From Microcebus murinus (lineage: Eukaryota; Chordata; Mammalia; Primates; Cheirogaleidae), in NCBI RefSeq assembly GCF_040939455.1, contig NC_134120.1, forward strand, positions 55,567,001-55,631,000: a stretch of 64,000 nt of DNA, given 5' to 3'. The notes under the pieces are model-generated. The model did not search any database. It had not been told where the DNA came from and saw nothing but the letters and a program-made list of their open reading frames with translations. Positions 12,061-23,700 of the stretch are shown here, piece after piece (within the stretch, counting starts at the first letter, position 1; the number at the start of each line of letters is the position of its first letter). The position numbers were made by a program, and so were the translations under genes.

Positions 12061-12665
12061 CTTATATAAATGAGTTTAGAAGTGAAATGGACATACAAAT
12101 TTTAAAAAATATATGTATATGCATATTTTAACATTTTATTTTTAAAAAGTTAAAAATTCCCCTTACTCCCATTCTTATTTTCTGATGTTTCTCTCCAAAG
12201 GGAAACCACTGTCAATAATTTCTTGTGGATCCTTCCAGAGAATTTTAATTCACATATTATCTTCTAATATATTCTGCTTAAAAACTATGTGCACAAATTC
12301 AATCATTTTATACACTAGTCTGCATCTTGGTTCTTTCATGGAATAGTATTTCTTTATTTTTTGACATTTGCTCATATAGATTGACCTTATTCTGATTCTT
12401 TTTAACCTTTGTGTAGATGTTCTATTATATGGGTGAATCATAATTTGCTATGTGCCTTATTGTACATGTAGATTGCTTTCTGTTTTCAAAGAATTTTTTA
12501 AATTGACAAATAAAAAACTGTATATGTTTATTGTATACAGGTTGTTTTGAAATATGTATACATTCTAAAATGGCTAAATTTAGCTAACTAAGATAGGCAT
12601 AACCTCACATACTTATCGTTTTTGTGGTGAGAACACTTAAAATCTATTCTCTTATGTTTTCTGCT
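12061..12665 (-). mobile_element. Old L1 3' portion, minus strand
   Basis: The 12480-12660 part reads as the reverse complement of an L1M 3' UTR: 'aaattgacaaataaaaaactg', 'tatgtatacattctaaaatggctaa', 'acctcacatacttatc', 'gtggtgagaacacttaaaatct'. The preceding 12060-12480 has words typical of L1M flanks ('ctttcatggaatagtatttc', 'tctattatatgggtgaatca') and may belong to the same or another old L1. The left edge is uncertain. Confidence 0.65.
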
Positions 12666-12839
12666 TGGGGCTCCACTCAAGGCGTGACCCCAACACCTGG
12701 GATCTTCAAAGCGTCCAGCCATTGGGGCACCTTCCTTAAACAGTTTATCAGGGTAGTTTTAGCTAAAGTAGGCCCCGAGTGATGAAGGCACAGGTTTTGA
12801 GAAAGGAAGAGGGAGGGAGGAGCAGCAGGCCCTGAAGCA

Positions 12840-13435
12840 GCTGACAGGCGCAGCGGAAAGTCCTGTGGCGTGGCCGGGCTGCCTGTGACTGCGCAGCGCC
12901 CACGGCAGGGAGGAGAACAGCAGGATGCGGAGCCCAGGGCGGGGACAGGAAGGGAGCTGCCGAGAGGACGGTGGGAACGACGGAAAGCAAGGAGCGCTTT
13001 ACTACAGGCCACTGTGTGGCTCCCCTGCTCCCCAGCAGGGCCAAGGAACCAGGCCAAGGAACTGCCCCGAGGACAGAGCCCGGAACAACGGACAAACACA
13101 GCCGGGAACGGTGAGCGTTAGCTGCACACGGGGCGCGCTCCAGCCACTGCCGTCGCCGTTCCCACCCGTGCGGCTCACGGCTGGCCGCCTGAGCTCCCTA
13201 GCAGAGGGGCCGCCTCCAGCGCTGCACTTGCCAGGAGCGCGACCCCTGCCCACTGCCCCGTCCAGCTGCTCTCGGTTTGCAGCGTCACCTGCTCGGCAGC
13301 ACCAGGTCAAATGCCTGCGGCGGAGGGCAGGGAGAGGCGTGTGGGTGTCCGCCTGGTGAGAGGGGGGGGGAGCCCAGGAGCTGCGGTGAGCGGCCCGGCG
13401 AGCCAACCTCAGTGCCTGCCGTGCGGCCAGAGGAG
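12840..13435. promoter_or_regulatory. CpG-island-like region
   Basis: By hand I count roughly 48 CpG dinucleotides in about 600 bp, with GC near two thirds. That suggests an observed/expected ratio above 0.6, far above the CpG-depleted surroundings. No repeat accounts for it, and no transcript start, TATA box or exon is identifiable. Open frames here (up to 149 codons, both strands) are expected from low stop density in GC-rich DNA. Confidence 0.5.
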
Positions 13436-14745
13436 GTGAAGTTCTCTTCACACTTCAGTCAATTGAAAAACTGTTGCTGCTGCCAGGACCCTCCAGGGCA
13501 GGGCCTTCAAAGTCTTTTTAAAAATCGCGATTCCCCAGTAGGAAGGACATTTAGCATCATGACACAGTACACGTGCCCACATCCCAAACCCCATGTAAAT
13601 AGTGCTGAACCCCAAGTTTCACGAAACATGCGTGCACAGTGTGCTGTGCGCTCCAACATAGTCGTGATTGGGTTTAAGTTTTAAAAAGCTAATCGTAAGT
13701 TCACAACCCACTAACGGGGGAGAGTAATGAGGTGAAGAATGCCTTTCTAGGGCTTGTTCAGGCTTTGTGCAAGTTCCTCTGTGTGCATCTATAGAATCCC
13801 AACAGAAAGGGCCTCTGCGTGTTCCCGGTACCTCTGGTTCCTGGGCAGTTATTATAAAGCAGCAATTCAGATCCACCAAATTTCTAGACTGTCCTGCTTC
13901 ATGATGACTCGATCTGGCAATGGAATAGTGTAGTAGCTGAACAGATTTCGGAGAGAGAAGAGCATTTACTATTCCTGTTTTCCAAGATACTCTTTAAGCA
14001 TGCACTTGGCCTCATTTACCCCTTCTTTCTCCTCTTGAGGAGGTGTAGAGAATTCTGGATTGAAAAATTTGAAAAGAACGACTGAGCTCAGCTCTACTTT
14101 CTTTTGCACGAGCTGCCTGCAGGGAGCTCCCTCCCTGTCTCCCTCCCGCGCCCCACCCCTGTCTGCCTCCTGGGCAGGGGCAGCCGTGCCTGGCTCTGGG
14201 GTCCTTGGGCTCCTGTGGTCTCAAGTTCAGCTCTCGCCTCCCCTGTAGCTCTTATCGCTAATGAGGTGCTCTTTGGTTTCCCGCCTCTCACTTCTTATTT
14301 TAATTCCCAGTTTATTCAGGGGAAGAGAGGTGCTCGTTTGTTAGAACTCCCTCAGCGATGGCACTGGTCTCATCTTACTGGCAGGGACAATGAGACAGAG
14401 GGTTCCAGATTTCACAGCACATCAGGGAAAAACAAACGCCAGAGTCCAGGCCCCCTGGCGCCCACCCCCAGCATATCTCTTGAGCTCTTTGGTGGCTCCA
14501 GGTGCTCCACAAACACCAAGCAACAGCAATGTCATTGTGGCAACCTTCCAGGGACAAATGCCATCACTCGCACTCAGGACGGGCTGATGGCCACATCCAC
14601 TCTGACGTTTCTACCTTGTACCGAGGCTGTGGTAGACATAAGTGGAGACTGGTGATAAAAACCCATGCTCAATCCTGGCTTACCAAGGGTCCTGGAGCCA
14701 CTCTAAAGCCACTGAGACGGGGTTACCTTCTGCCAGACTCTAAGC
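13436..14745. other. Unique DNA, no gene recognised
   Basis: No clear repeat is seen. A 183-codon frame at 14104-14655 (+) overlaps shorter frames on both strands and has no recognisable domain. I treat it as chance. Confidence 0.45.
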
Positions 14746-14749
14746 AACA

Positions 14750-14825
14750 GGAAGGCAGGGACTTGTCTGTCTAAAATGCTTGGCATAATGCCTGGTAGCT
14801 GGTAAGACTTCGGTCAATAGCGGCA
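14750..14825 (+). repeat. L2-like 3' end fragment
   Basis: The words 'gaaggcagggacttgtctgtc', 'gcttggcataatgcctggtagctggtaa' and 'tcaatag' follow the conserved L2 3' terminus. It is short and diverged. Confidence 0.5.
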
Positions 14826-14944
14826 GAATTGAATGGGATCAGATCGTCTCATTAGACCATTAGGGTACTTGTTCCATTATATAATCACTTCTAAGAAGGT
14901 TCTAGCATGGCTTCAGGCATTTACCATTGTTTCTTACAATCCTG

Positions 14945-15085
14945 AACCCATCCTACAGTTACTCGCCTTTTCTGGATGTGAGAACAGAGGATCAGATGGT
15001 CAGCTGACTCACAGCAGGCCATGCGATTGCTGAGAGGCTGAGCTGGGATTCAGATCCAGGTCCGTCTGGCTCCAAAACCTGAAGG
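14945..15085 (-). repeat. MIR SINE fragment
   Basis: This reads as the reverse complement of MIR: 'tctggatgtgagaacagagg', 'gactcacagcagg', 'gagctgggattcagatccaggt', 'gtctggctccaaaacc', matching the MIR order 'gaggaaactgaggc...cagctagtaag...gggattcgaacccagg'. Confidence 0.7.
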
Positions 15086-15089
15086 TTTC

Positions 15090-15920
15090 TCTTTATAATA
15101 TTCGAATGCTGCTGCCACACACATCGAGCTAGGCCACGAGAGAAACCACCAGGAGATCCTAGCTCTCAGTTTGCTTCTCCATGCCTCAAGCAAGGGTGGC
15201 TCTGACTTTGTGAGCTCAGACTGGCACAGCCATGGGACTGCAGAACCGTTCACGTCCACACTGACGAATCCCAAAGCTTCCTAACGTCCTGCACGTCAGC
15301 GCGGCGCCTTTCCAAACACTGGGCTGTGCACGCCTAAAGGCACTTCGGTGCATGACTTTTTATCAAAAGGAATATATCCCAAGTTCAGATTAAGTAGATG
15401 TTTTGGAAAGGAAAAAATAAGAGACGTTCCTTAGGGTTCTTCTGGGGGTCATTTTGAGAAAACCTCTTTTTTTGTGGCCCCTTCGTATTACATTTAGTAA
15501 TACAGCCCCCCCCCCCCCGCCCCCCTCGGGGTGGCAAGATGATTGCAATAAGAAGGCTTCACGCTGCGTTGCTGCTGGGCGGTCTGAGTGCTCGTCACAG
15601 AGTTTATGCAGCAGTGGGCAATTGTTTGTTGGAGACATTGCCGAGGATGTTCTCAAACAGGAGCCTTTCCCACGCCAGACAGTTATCGGCCAAGGGTTAA
15701 GGACTCAAATGTGGCCTCCTCTTGAGGCTGAGATGAGCCTGCCCTCGACTCCTCACTCAGAGCCACCTAGAGCTGTCCTCGTCTACTCAGGACAAGAATA
15801 CCAGAGGTGCTTTATAACGGTGTGCAGAATTTAAAGACAAACTGGATGCAGGTGGCCAAATTAAAAGCACTGAATTGGCTACAGAATCCAGCTCTATTTA
15901 GGTTCACATAAATAACCAGT
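15090..15920. other. Unique DNA with a C-tract
   Basis: No gene or interspersed repeat is recognised. A homopolymer C13, a G and then C6 lie at 15506-15525; the tract length could be affected by sequencing error. Confidence 0.45.
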
Positions 15921-15924
15921 AGTT

Positions 15925-16062
15925 CTCATACCTTAGGGGCCTGGGGCTTGAGATTCCTGACTCCTACTCCCGGAGGGGTTCTGATTCAGTTGGCGCTAGC
16001 TCCAGAAGTTTTAATTTTTAATAAGTAGCTCAGGTACAAACAAGACTTCCACCTGTCTGGCC
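15925..16062 (+). mobile_element. MER5-like hAT-Charlie fragment
   Basis: CCAGTAGTTCTCATACC at the left edge, then 'ggggcctggggc..', 'ggggttctgattcagttgg' and 'aagttttaatttttaataag', keeps the order of the MER5A/B consensus (CAGTGGTTCTCA...CTGATTCAG...). It is diverged and lacks a clear right terminal repeat. Confidence 0.6.
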
Positions 16063-16064
16063 AA

Positions 16065-16555
16065 CTGAGCTCATCAGAAGAGGACTGACCAGGTACATAC
16101 ACAGGGGATGAACTTTCTGAGCTTTGGATTTTGTGACTCAGGTACCTCATAACTCCATTTTAAGGAAAAAATGGTAAAATAACTTGGAAACACCAAATGA
16201 AGAAAGGGGTTAATACTGTAATATCACGTGGCCAATAAAAATGACAAGTGTACACATATAATATGGAAATAAGGAAAATGTGGATTCCAGACAGTGACAA
16301 TGATGTGAGCAGATAATGGAAAAGTAACAGCAGAAATGACACGATTGCCCCTAATATTATTTCACTTTATCTACTCAGCTAATTTTGTAAAAGTTTTTAC
16401 CACAGTTTCAGCATCAAAATCATCAAATATTTTGCATTTTATACTAAGAACGAGCGCTGTAGCAAGTACAAAGAAGATGCAGTTCCTAGCTGTGAGAGGC
16501 CTATGGCAATGAGGTGACAGATGTGACGAGAGAGATCTGGGGGTGGTGCAGAAAA
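16065..16555. other. AT-rich unique DNA
   Basis: No gene is recognised. The composition is AT-rich with no convincing repeat alignment by eye. Confidence 0.4.
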
Positions 16556-16559
16556 GTTG

Positions 16560-16765
16560 CAGGGTGTTCGGCCTGAAGGTGTGCGTTTAAGTTGCCACTG
16601 TAGCGCTGGCCGATACCTCAGCCACCCTAGTGCCAGTTTTCACTTCAAATGAGAGTAATAATGGCAAAAACTACTACTTAGGAGTTGTGATAATGGCTGC
16701 ATGAGGCTAATAAAAAATGAAAGTACTTTATAAAGTACTATACAAATATAATGTATTTTCTGTTC
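16560..16765 (+). repeat. MIR-like SINE fragment
   Basis: The words 'gataatggctgcatgaggctaataaaaaatg', 'aaagtactttataaagtactatacaaat' and a preceding 'gccactgtagcgctgg' follow the MIR 3' half in plus orientation. The 5' half is poorly preserved. Confidence 0.5.
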
Positions 16766-16769
16766 TGTG

Positions 16770-17795
16770 AAGCAAAATAGTGAAATTTCAACATTAAGCA
16801 CCATTTCTCCTGAGGCGGTTTCTTCACCTGTGAGTTTGGAAACCCCTCTTTGGCCTGACTGCTCGTGAGTTCTCGTAGTCAAGCGTCTCTGGGGTCCGTG
16901 TGTGTCCGGCACACTTCCTGGGAGAGAGGATGCGGTGGCCTCAGGAGGGCCGAGCGTGGCACGTGCTGTGGTCCTGGCGCGCACACCCGCCAGAGCTGCG
17001 TCCAGCCTTGAGCTTTCGTGAGCCCATTTTTCTCTTTGGCGTGTAAAGTCCATGGGTACGGGGTGGACAAGTCGCCTGGAGTCTCGCTGTCCTCCTCCCC
17101 ACGCCTTGTGCACAGACGGTGCAGCCAGTCCTGGCTGTGTTGCTGCGGAGTCCGGGTGGCCTGGGACAGAGAGCAGGCGCCTTCTCCGTGCTCCTCTTCT
17201 TCCCTCCATGCCGGCCAGACCCTCACGGCCCTGGGGAGGGCTCGGCCAGGCCACTCCTCAAGGGCCCATCGAGCAGTCCTGTCCAGGTGTGCTGGCCCCA
17301 TTCTGGAGGAAAGACCCCGAGAAGGTGGAGGAAGGGATTGGGCACCCTCCCTCCCATGGAAGGCAGCAGCTGGTGCCCTCCTGGAAACGGAGGAATTAAC
17401 CAGATGCTTCCAGAAAAGCCAAGAAGTCCTAGTGAATTACACGGTCATTTCCACACTGTTTATCGAAGATTCTCTGCTCCAATGTAAAGTTCCCAAATAT
17501 GGTATTTCATGAGGCTGGCTGGGATGTGGCCGAGTGCCTGAGACGTATAAATATTTACTAAATAAGCAAATGCACTTGGAAATGTGGTTCTGCCCCAATA
17601 TTCCTGCAGTGGTCATTGGCATTAGTTCTCAAAGTGAGGCCATTTTATGGATCATTCCCAGCATGGATTAAGAAAACATATCAACGTCCAGATCTTTTAA
17701 GGCCACAAAGCACAAGGCCACATCTTTCAAGGGAAGGTGAGATTTTACATGCAGAGAGGCAGGACCCCCGTTCGGGGCTGAGCTGAGGAGAATGC
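16770..17795. other. GC-rich unique DNA, no gene
   Basis: A 204-codon minus frame (16640-17254) and a 164-codon plus frame (17018-17512) overlap each other. Neither shows a domain, and such mutual openness is typical of GC-rich noncoding DNA. A MER5-like end may lie near 17630. Confidence 0.45.
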
Positions 17796-17799
17796 GGAG

Positions 17800-18006
17800 G
17801 CGTCAGCTGCAGTCAGACTTGGGTTCAAGTCTCAGCTTTGGCCTTCTCCGTGACTCTGTGCAAATAACTCCTCCCATCTGAATTTCAGTTGCCTTATCTA
17901 TAAGCGAAGGACAGCTGTCCACATCTCGTGGGGTTGTTGTGAAAGTTAGGTGAGATAATGTGTATTAAGTGTCTGGCTAATATTACACACTCATTAAATA
18001 TTAGTT
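17800..18006 (+). repeat. MIR SINE, well preserved
   Basis: The MIR landmarks are in order: 'gtcagacttgggttcaagtc', 'tgactctgtgcaaataac', 'cagttgccttatctataagc', 'ggggttgttgtgaaagttaggtgagataatg' and the 'tcattaaatattag' terminus. This is the clearest MIR in the window. Confidence 0.85.
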
Positions 18007-18422
18007 TTCTTTTCCCTTGAATTATTGTATTTTTTTAAAGCCTTGGGGTACTACCAAATTTCATCATTCCTTCCCCAGGATGTTCCTCTGCAGTCCTGAT
18101 GTATATATGCAGTGAAATTGAATCCACATGTTCTTCATTTGTGTATACTAAAAACATCAAAATGTTATTCCAGAAGAACTTGTTTGATGTTCAGAAATAT
18201 TGAAGTGGCAGCACTGAGTATCTGGCATGCCCCAAAGATGTTCCATCCTGTTGGATTTCAAAGAAACATCAGTCACCGCTTTTGTGTCCTGTCCACTTAG
18301 ACAGGTCTTGGCAGTTTCCACTGGTCTATAAAATAGCAAGGCCTGGTGTGCGATTGCACTTTTCACTATAAAATGCTTCCACGAATATTTTCTCATTTAG
18401 TCATCAAAATAACCATGTGAGT

Positions 18423-18443
18423 GGGTGTGGGTGGGAGTGGGGG
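18423..18443 (+). other. G-quadruplex motif
   Basis: Four G-runs (18423-18425, 18429-18431, 18433-18435, 18439-18443) are separated by loops of 3, 1 and 3 nt, a canonical intramolecular G-quadruplex pattern. Confidence 0.8.
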
Positions 18444-18454
18444 TGTGTGTGATT

Positions 18455-18595
18455 ATTGCATCAGTATCCAACTTTACAGATGGGTAAGTTGAGTCTCAGA
18501 GGGATCAAACAACTTGTCTAAAGGCAAAAGCTGATAATTGGTGAGTTTCAGATATTTTCAAATCTAGAGCATGCTGTAGTCATGTGGGGCCTGGC
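18455..18595 (-). repeat. MIR SINE fragment
   Basis: The reverse complement of MIR is readable: 'actttacagatgggtaagttgag', 'tctcagagggatcaaacaacttgtct', 'aaaggcaaaagctgataattgg'. The MIR may begin further left, near 18365, interrupted by the G-rich insert at 18418-18452. Confidence 0.75.
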
Positions 18596-18599
18596 GATT

Positions 18600-20260
18600 A
18601 GAGGCCGTTCAAAGTGATCCATCTCTCCCTGTGCCTCGTTTTTCTTGGTTTTCTGTGGGAATCCCACAGAGGTTTTAGCATTTAGGCAGATCTTGTGGAT
18701 TCAGTGAGCAGAGTACTGGGGGCAGGGCTCAGTGAAAATTTTGCAGGCTGAGTAATTTAAAAAAAATCTGGCAAGAATCATGGAATTGAGGGGGCCAAAG
18801 GGGACCTTCAGAGGTGGATTCATTCCTGCGGCATTCAGGATTTCATCTGGCAAGTTTTATCTCGGTCCTGCTAAGCGCCAGGCTCCACACAGGGTGCTGG
18901 TCCAGTGTCCGCCATACTGGACATAGTCCTTGCTGTCAGGGATTTAGGGCCAGCCTTTCCTCCAGTCCTCTAAATCACAGGTGAAGGAATGGGGCGAAAG
19001 GAGGGAAATTACTTTGCTCCTGCCCGGGTGTCTGGTTAGTTGGTGGGAAATTCATACTTTTCTGATATCCGCGAAGTTTCACTCCATTCCCACCACAGCC
19101 ACTGCGTTTGGAAGAGAGAAGACACCTAACAGGACTCTTCCCTCTATGTAGGAGTGAAAGAAGAGCAAATGCCCCTCTTCCCAGACAGCCGTCCCAAAGC
19201 TCTGGACTTTTCCTCCTGTGGCTGTGATGTGGCCATGGTGTCCACTCGGTGGTCACTGGTGGGGGGCAGGGGGACCAGGACCTTCTCCATGGACCTCACC
19301 ACAGGGAGCGAGGTCTGAGTTGCTGCCCGAGCTGCCCCCATTAGAGGACGGGAGTAGGAAGGGTCTCAGGGAACCCTCCCCACGCCTCCTCTTTATACTT
19401 GGGAGGATCCAGGACTCTGACCCCAGGTGCTCCCGTCTCTGGACGGGGCCACTGCCCTGCAGGCGCTGGAGGCCAGCTCCAGGAAGGGTTTGGATGCTTT
19501 TAAGTTGTGCTTCGTCAATCCAGGAAACAGGGAAATAACCAAAAGGGAGAGACAGAGAGAAAAAAAAAACCCACAGAGGGGGGACCAGTCCTAAAACATC
19601 AGGCCTAGTCCTGCCTAAATCAAGACATCTGGTCACTTTGTTTCAGCAGGACAAAGAGTCTTTTTTTCCTAAGCCAGGATTTTATGTCTTTAATCTTTTC
19701 CAGAAGAAAAGGGTTCTCATTACGTCTGCGTCTTATCACATAACTGTATATCATAAAGATGCCGTTATCGCCTCTTCCTTCTGATTAACTGGCCCTGAGT
19801 GATTCTAGCCAATGTTATTAGCTATGCTCTAAAAACAATGACACCAGTATCACCCGGCCATCAACAGAGGTCAGATTCATAGGCACTGGTGAGTAATCCA
19901 CAGAATCTTTGCAAGCTCTTCATAATAAACGATGACGAGAACAGTTCTTTGTCCAAACCGCGGCTCAGAGAGCCTTTCTGTGGAGCTGCGCTCTGGCACC
20001 CGCAGCCGGAGTCCAAAAGCCTCCAGCAAACTGGATTCCAAGTGTGTTGGCTTGGTTTCCTGAGTCAAAACAACAGAAGGAAATAGAGATGTAGCACCTG
20101 GTGTCTTAAGTGGCCAAGTAGCTAACAGGTGGGACCCCTTCAAAGTTAAGCACCCTTTGGAAAGTAGCCTGGCAATGCAAATAGGCGGTGGCTCCAAATC
20201 TTAAATGTGGAAATCGAAAAGGCAGCATGGACATATGAGAATAGCTGGCAAGGGTTATCG
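18600..20260. other. Unique DNA, no gene recognised
   Basis: An ancient-LINE trace may lie at 18820-18990 ('gccaggctccacacagggtgctgg'). The 19670-19870 stretch is AT/GC balanced, repeat-free and carries homeodomain-like TTAAT/ATTA words. No coding feature is recognised. Confidence 0.4.
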
Positions 20261-20268
20261 TGATAGGA

Positions 20269-20303
20269 ATGATGACGATGATGATAAAGACGTGATGACG
20301 ATG
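20269..20303 (+). repeat. Imperfect (GATGAY)n simple repeat
   Basis: Short repeats of GATGAC/GATGAT have a single AAAGAC interruption. Confidence 0.75.
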
Positions 20304-20681
20304 CCAGTCACTGTCACTTCAGGGTAAGTGTCATGAGAACGGAAGTGCAGGACGCTTGGGGAATGTGGACTGGGCTAAGAGTTTCAAACCTGGCCCCCAG
20401 TATCCTCACTTGGCCTGGGCGCGCCCCACCCTGGGAGTCTGATTGAATTGTTCTAGGTGAGGATGGGGCCAACGTTGGAGATTTTCCTGTGCAGCCAGGG
20501 TGGAGAATGTCTCCCTTTGATGACAGTAACCCAGTCTGCAGGGATCAGGAGGGAATGCATGAGCCAGTGGCTTTTCAGCTCCTTGAAGAATGAGTGAAGT
20601 AAAAGGAGAGGAAGACTCTCTAGGAAAGGGAAGGGAGCAGGGATGTGAGGCCTGGAGGTGCAGTGGGGAACCTGGTGCCCT

Positions 20682-20737
20682 GGGGGGTGGGAGCTGGCGG
20701 GTGGGAGGGTGGCAGCGGGGGATTGGGTGGGGGAGGG
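20682..20737 (+). other. G-rich quadruplex-prone tract
   Basis: A series of at least six runs of three or more G lies within 56 bp, with short loops. Confidence 0.7.
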
Positions 20738-20739
20738 CT

Positions 20740-23700
20740 CTGTGAGTCTACACGAGTCTTAGGAAGCTTTGGTGGCACTTAGCAGGGTACATGGCGTCAG
20801 ATACATATTTAAATAAATGGAAAGGCGGGACTCTGGCTGCAAACTGGAGAATGGCTTGGAGAGCACAGGAATGGAGGTGGGAGGCTGGGCAGGATGCTGT
20901 GGTCTAACCCGGTGACAGGTGAGCGAGGGAGTGGCCGTGGAGGGGGTTCACATCATACAGAAAGGAGGCACCACAGGGTGTGGCGATGGCTTGGACGTGG
21001 AAGGTGAGAGGGGGCTCACCCCGTGTCCCAGGCTTTCCTGCCACCCCCCAGGCCACAAATCCCCCGTAGCCCCAAACCCCACCCTTACCCCCATGCCCCT
21101 CCCCTGCACTTGTCTCCTGCTGCTCTGCCCCTGGCAAATCCCAGGGCAGCCGGGCTCTCTCCCGAGAGGTGGTTTCATCCCAAAATACCGCGGCTGGGAG
21201 GTCCTGCGTAGGTCCGGACGCAGACGGAGCTTTAACCCGAGAGCCCCACAGTCTCCCCATTCATTCCGAGGCCGTGGCACACAGGGGGTGGCTCTGCCTG
21301 CAGCACTGGCAGTGGGGCTCTCCCCGCTCCCAACCTTCAGGACCCCCTCCTCTAGGCCACCCGTCCCACCTTCCATTCATCCCGACGCCAGCTCTAGGGG
21401 AGTGTTGGCTGAAGTCATGCGTGTTGGAGCACGCTCCAAGGAGAAGACCCAGGATTCTTGGGCCACACAAGAGCCTTGCTCCACTCCATTGCTCTGGGAT
21501 GCCATGGTGGTGGCAGCAGCAGGGACCCTCAGCCCGAGCCCCTCCCATGGGAGGAGGCGTTCTCTGCTCTCCTGCTGCTCTGCTTGCTGTGGGATTGCAG
21601 GTCACAGAACTTCCTGTCCAGACTACCACTGCTCAGGGTATACACCCTGTTGTTCTTGCAAAATTCCTTTGGTTTGGAAGAGACTAAGGTGATACTGCCT
21701 TAGTGAAAGTTGGCCAGGAGCTGAGTGATCTGCGTCAAAGGTAAACCATGGTGGGGCAGAGGCACGAGGGGGGACGGGCATGACGCCAAGGAGGAAGCCA
21801 GCTTCAGAAACTACACAGGCCAGGGCCACACAACAGTGACAGCTTCCACTTGTAACGTGCTTATCTTTTATGTGCCCTAAGCAGGTTTGTAGGGACAAGC
21901 CCCACTTCCAAGTCAAAGCAGGTACAGCAGTGGAGCTACGGCGACTACCCGGGGTACATGGCAGCTGCCCAGTCGCCTTCCCATGGACGCTCAGCCCCCT
22001 CCGCAGAGATGTGCTAACAGAGCTGGGGCCAGCTCAAACCTGCCTCAGCTCCTGGGCCCACAGACATGACAGAGACCAGAAATACTGGTTTGGCAATTGC
22101 AAAATTTGTTAATTTCACCACGAGCAAATGGCATTTCAGGTGATCTTTGCTTTTCTTCTTTCCTGTGTTATTTGAATGCATGTGTTATCTTTATAATTGC
22201 ATGAAAAACAAAGCCATATTTTAAGAGAATTTTGGAAGGCATCATCCAAAGAGATACACAAGTGATTTTCAACGTATTGAAAGTGTACCTAGATGGTACC
22301 TACATGGCTGAGCCTGAGAATCGCCAACGTGGAAGTTTGCAGAAGCTTGGTGCTCTTGGCAGCTCACCCTGTGTGCAGAAAACCTGGAGAACTTCGGTGA
22401 ACTGATTCTGTTGGGAGTGAAGGTAAAATGTAAATGGGGAAAAAATCAAGATTATGAGGAACTTGCTCAAAAGGGGCACAGAAGGACTTTCCTAAGGGAA
22501 TGGAGGGAACCCTAGAACAGAGGTTTCGGGGAGGCAGTTGACCCCAAATGCCCTTGAGTCCTGTGTTTGCAGCGTGGGCTGCAGTCCTGCTTCAGTGCAA
22601 TGCGGCAAGTATAAGAGAACGTCCAGAAAAGCATTTGGGCACCTAAAATAGATGGCTCAGCCCCTTGGCCCCAAAGCATTTGCATGACTTCTGAGCCTCT
22701 TCTCTTCCATGGCATTCTGGAATGCTCCTTGGGCTGCCACTTACGTCTGGGACAGGCCATCGATGCCTGATAGCGCCCTATACTTAGGGCTGTGCATGTG
22801 CTGATGTCATTGTTGTGCCCGGCCTGTGGCTATCAGCAAACTGTCAGCATGCTGCCTGCAGGGCCAGGCCCACTGACCCACTGCTGCCTGATGGGCACCT
22901 CAGTAGAACAGCTCTCAGTTGTCAGCAGGGCCTGTGCAGGGACCTAATCACCCTTCCCTTGTGAGTCAGGCCCATTTCTATTTAGCCATAGAAGTTTACC
23001 TTGGCTCACTCATTCTTTAGGCTGAGTTTTTCCCTTGTTTCCTGTGTGACTCAGGTCTCAGTGGGCCCACCCCATAAGCCTGTCCTCACCATGGGACCAA
23101 AGATACTGGGGTCTCAGGAATAACACAATTCAGGCGTCCAGGTGGGATGCCACCACCCCAGAGAGCTATAAATAGCTTCCTATATGCAGAATTCAGAAAT
23201 TATCTGAAAAACAGAGGGCTCTACATCATAGAATTGTTGTGGGAATAGGATGGGCCTAGCAACGCAGTGCGTGCGGCATTGCCTGATGCAGGGTAGATGT
23301 GTGATCACGAGCACTTGTTTTGGATGGCAGCGCTGGTAGGCCGTGTGGCCGGAGGTTTCTGTGTTCTGAGCGCACCTCAGCCTTACGCCTCCCGCCGCCT
23401 GCCAGGGCTCACCCTGACACCACGGCCAGTTGACGGACAGACTGCAGGACCCCGGCTCACCGGTGCAGTAGGACTGCATGTGGCTTCAACTAAGCTGTTA
23501 AGACCTTTGCACAACGCTTTGCATTTGTAAGTGTAGGGGAGGAAAGACTTTCCTCCTGCTCTCTAAGGGTTCAATAATTGAATCTATGAAATATACTGAC
23601 ACTTTGATCAATAAGAGAAGAGGGATATGAATTTCTTATGTGTATGGGGACGTCACATGGAGGAACAGTTAGCACTCAAAACCCAGTGAAATCCAGACTC

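Noticed and set aside
15506..15525. C13-G-C6 run as a regulatory i-motif
   Set aside because: A homopolymer of this kind is just as likely to be a length-variable or sequencing artefact.
16640..17512. 204-codon minus and 164-codon plus frames
   Set aside because: Mutually overlapping on opposite strands without domains. The minus frame's C-terminal part runs through a MIR.
20919..21692. 257-codon plus frame
   Set aside because: Overlapped by minus frames of 142 and 122 codons, with no recognisable domain or splice structure; chance in GC-rich DNA.
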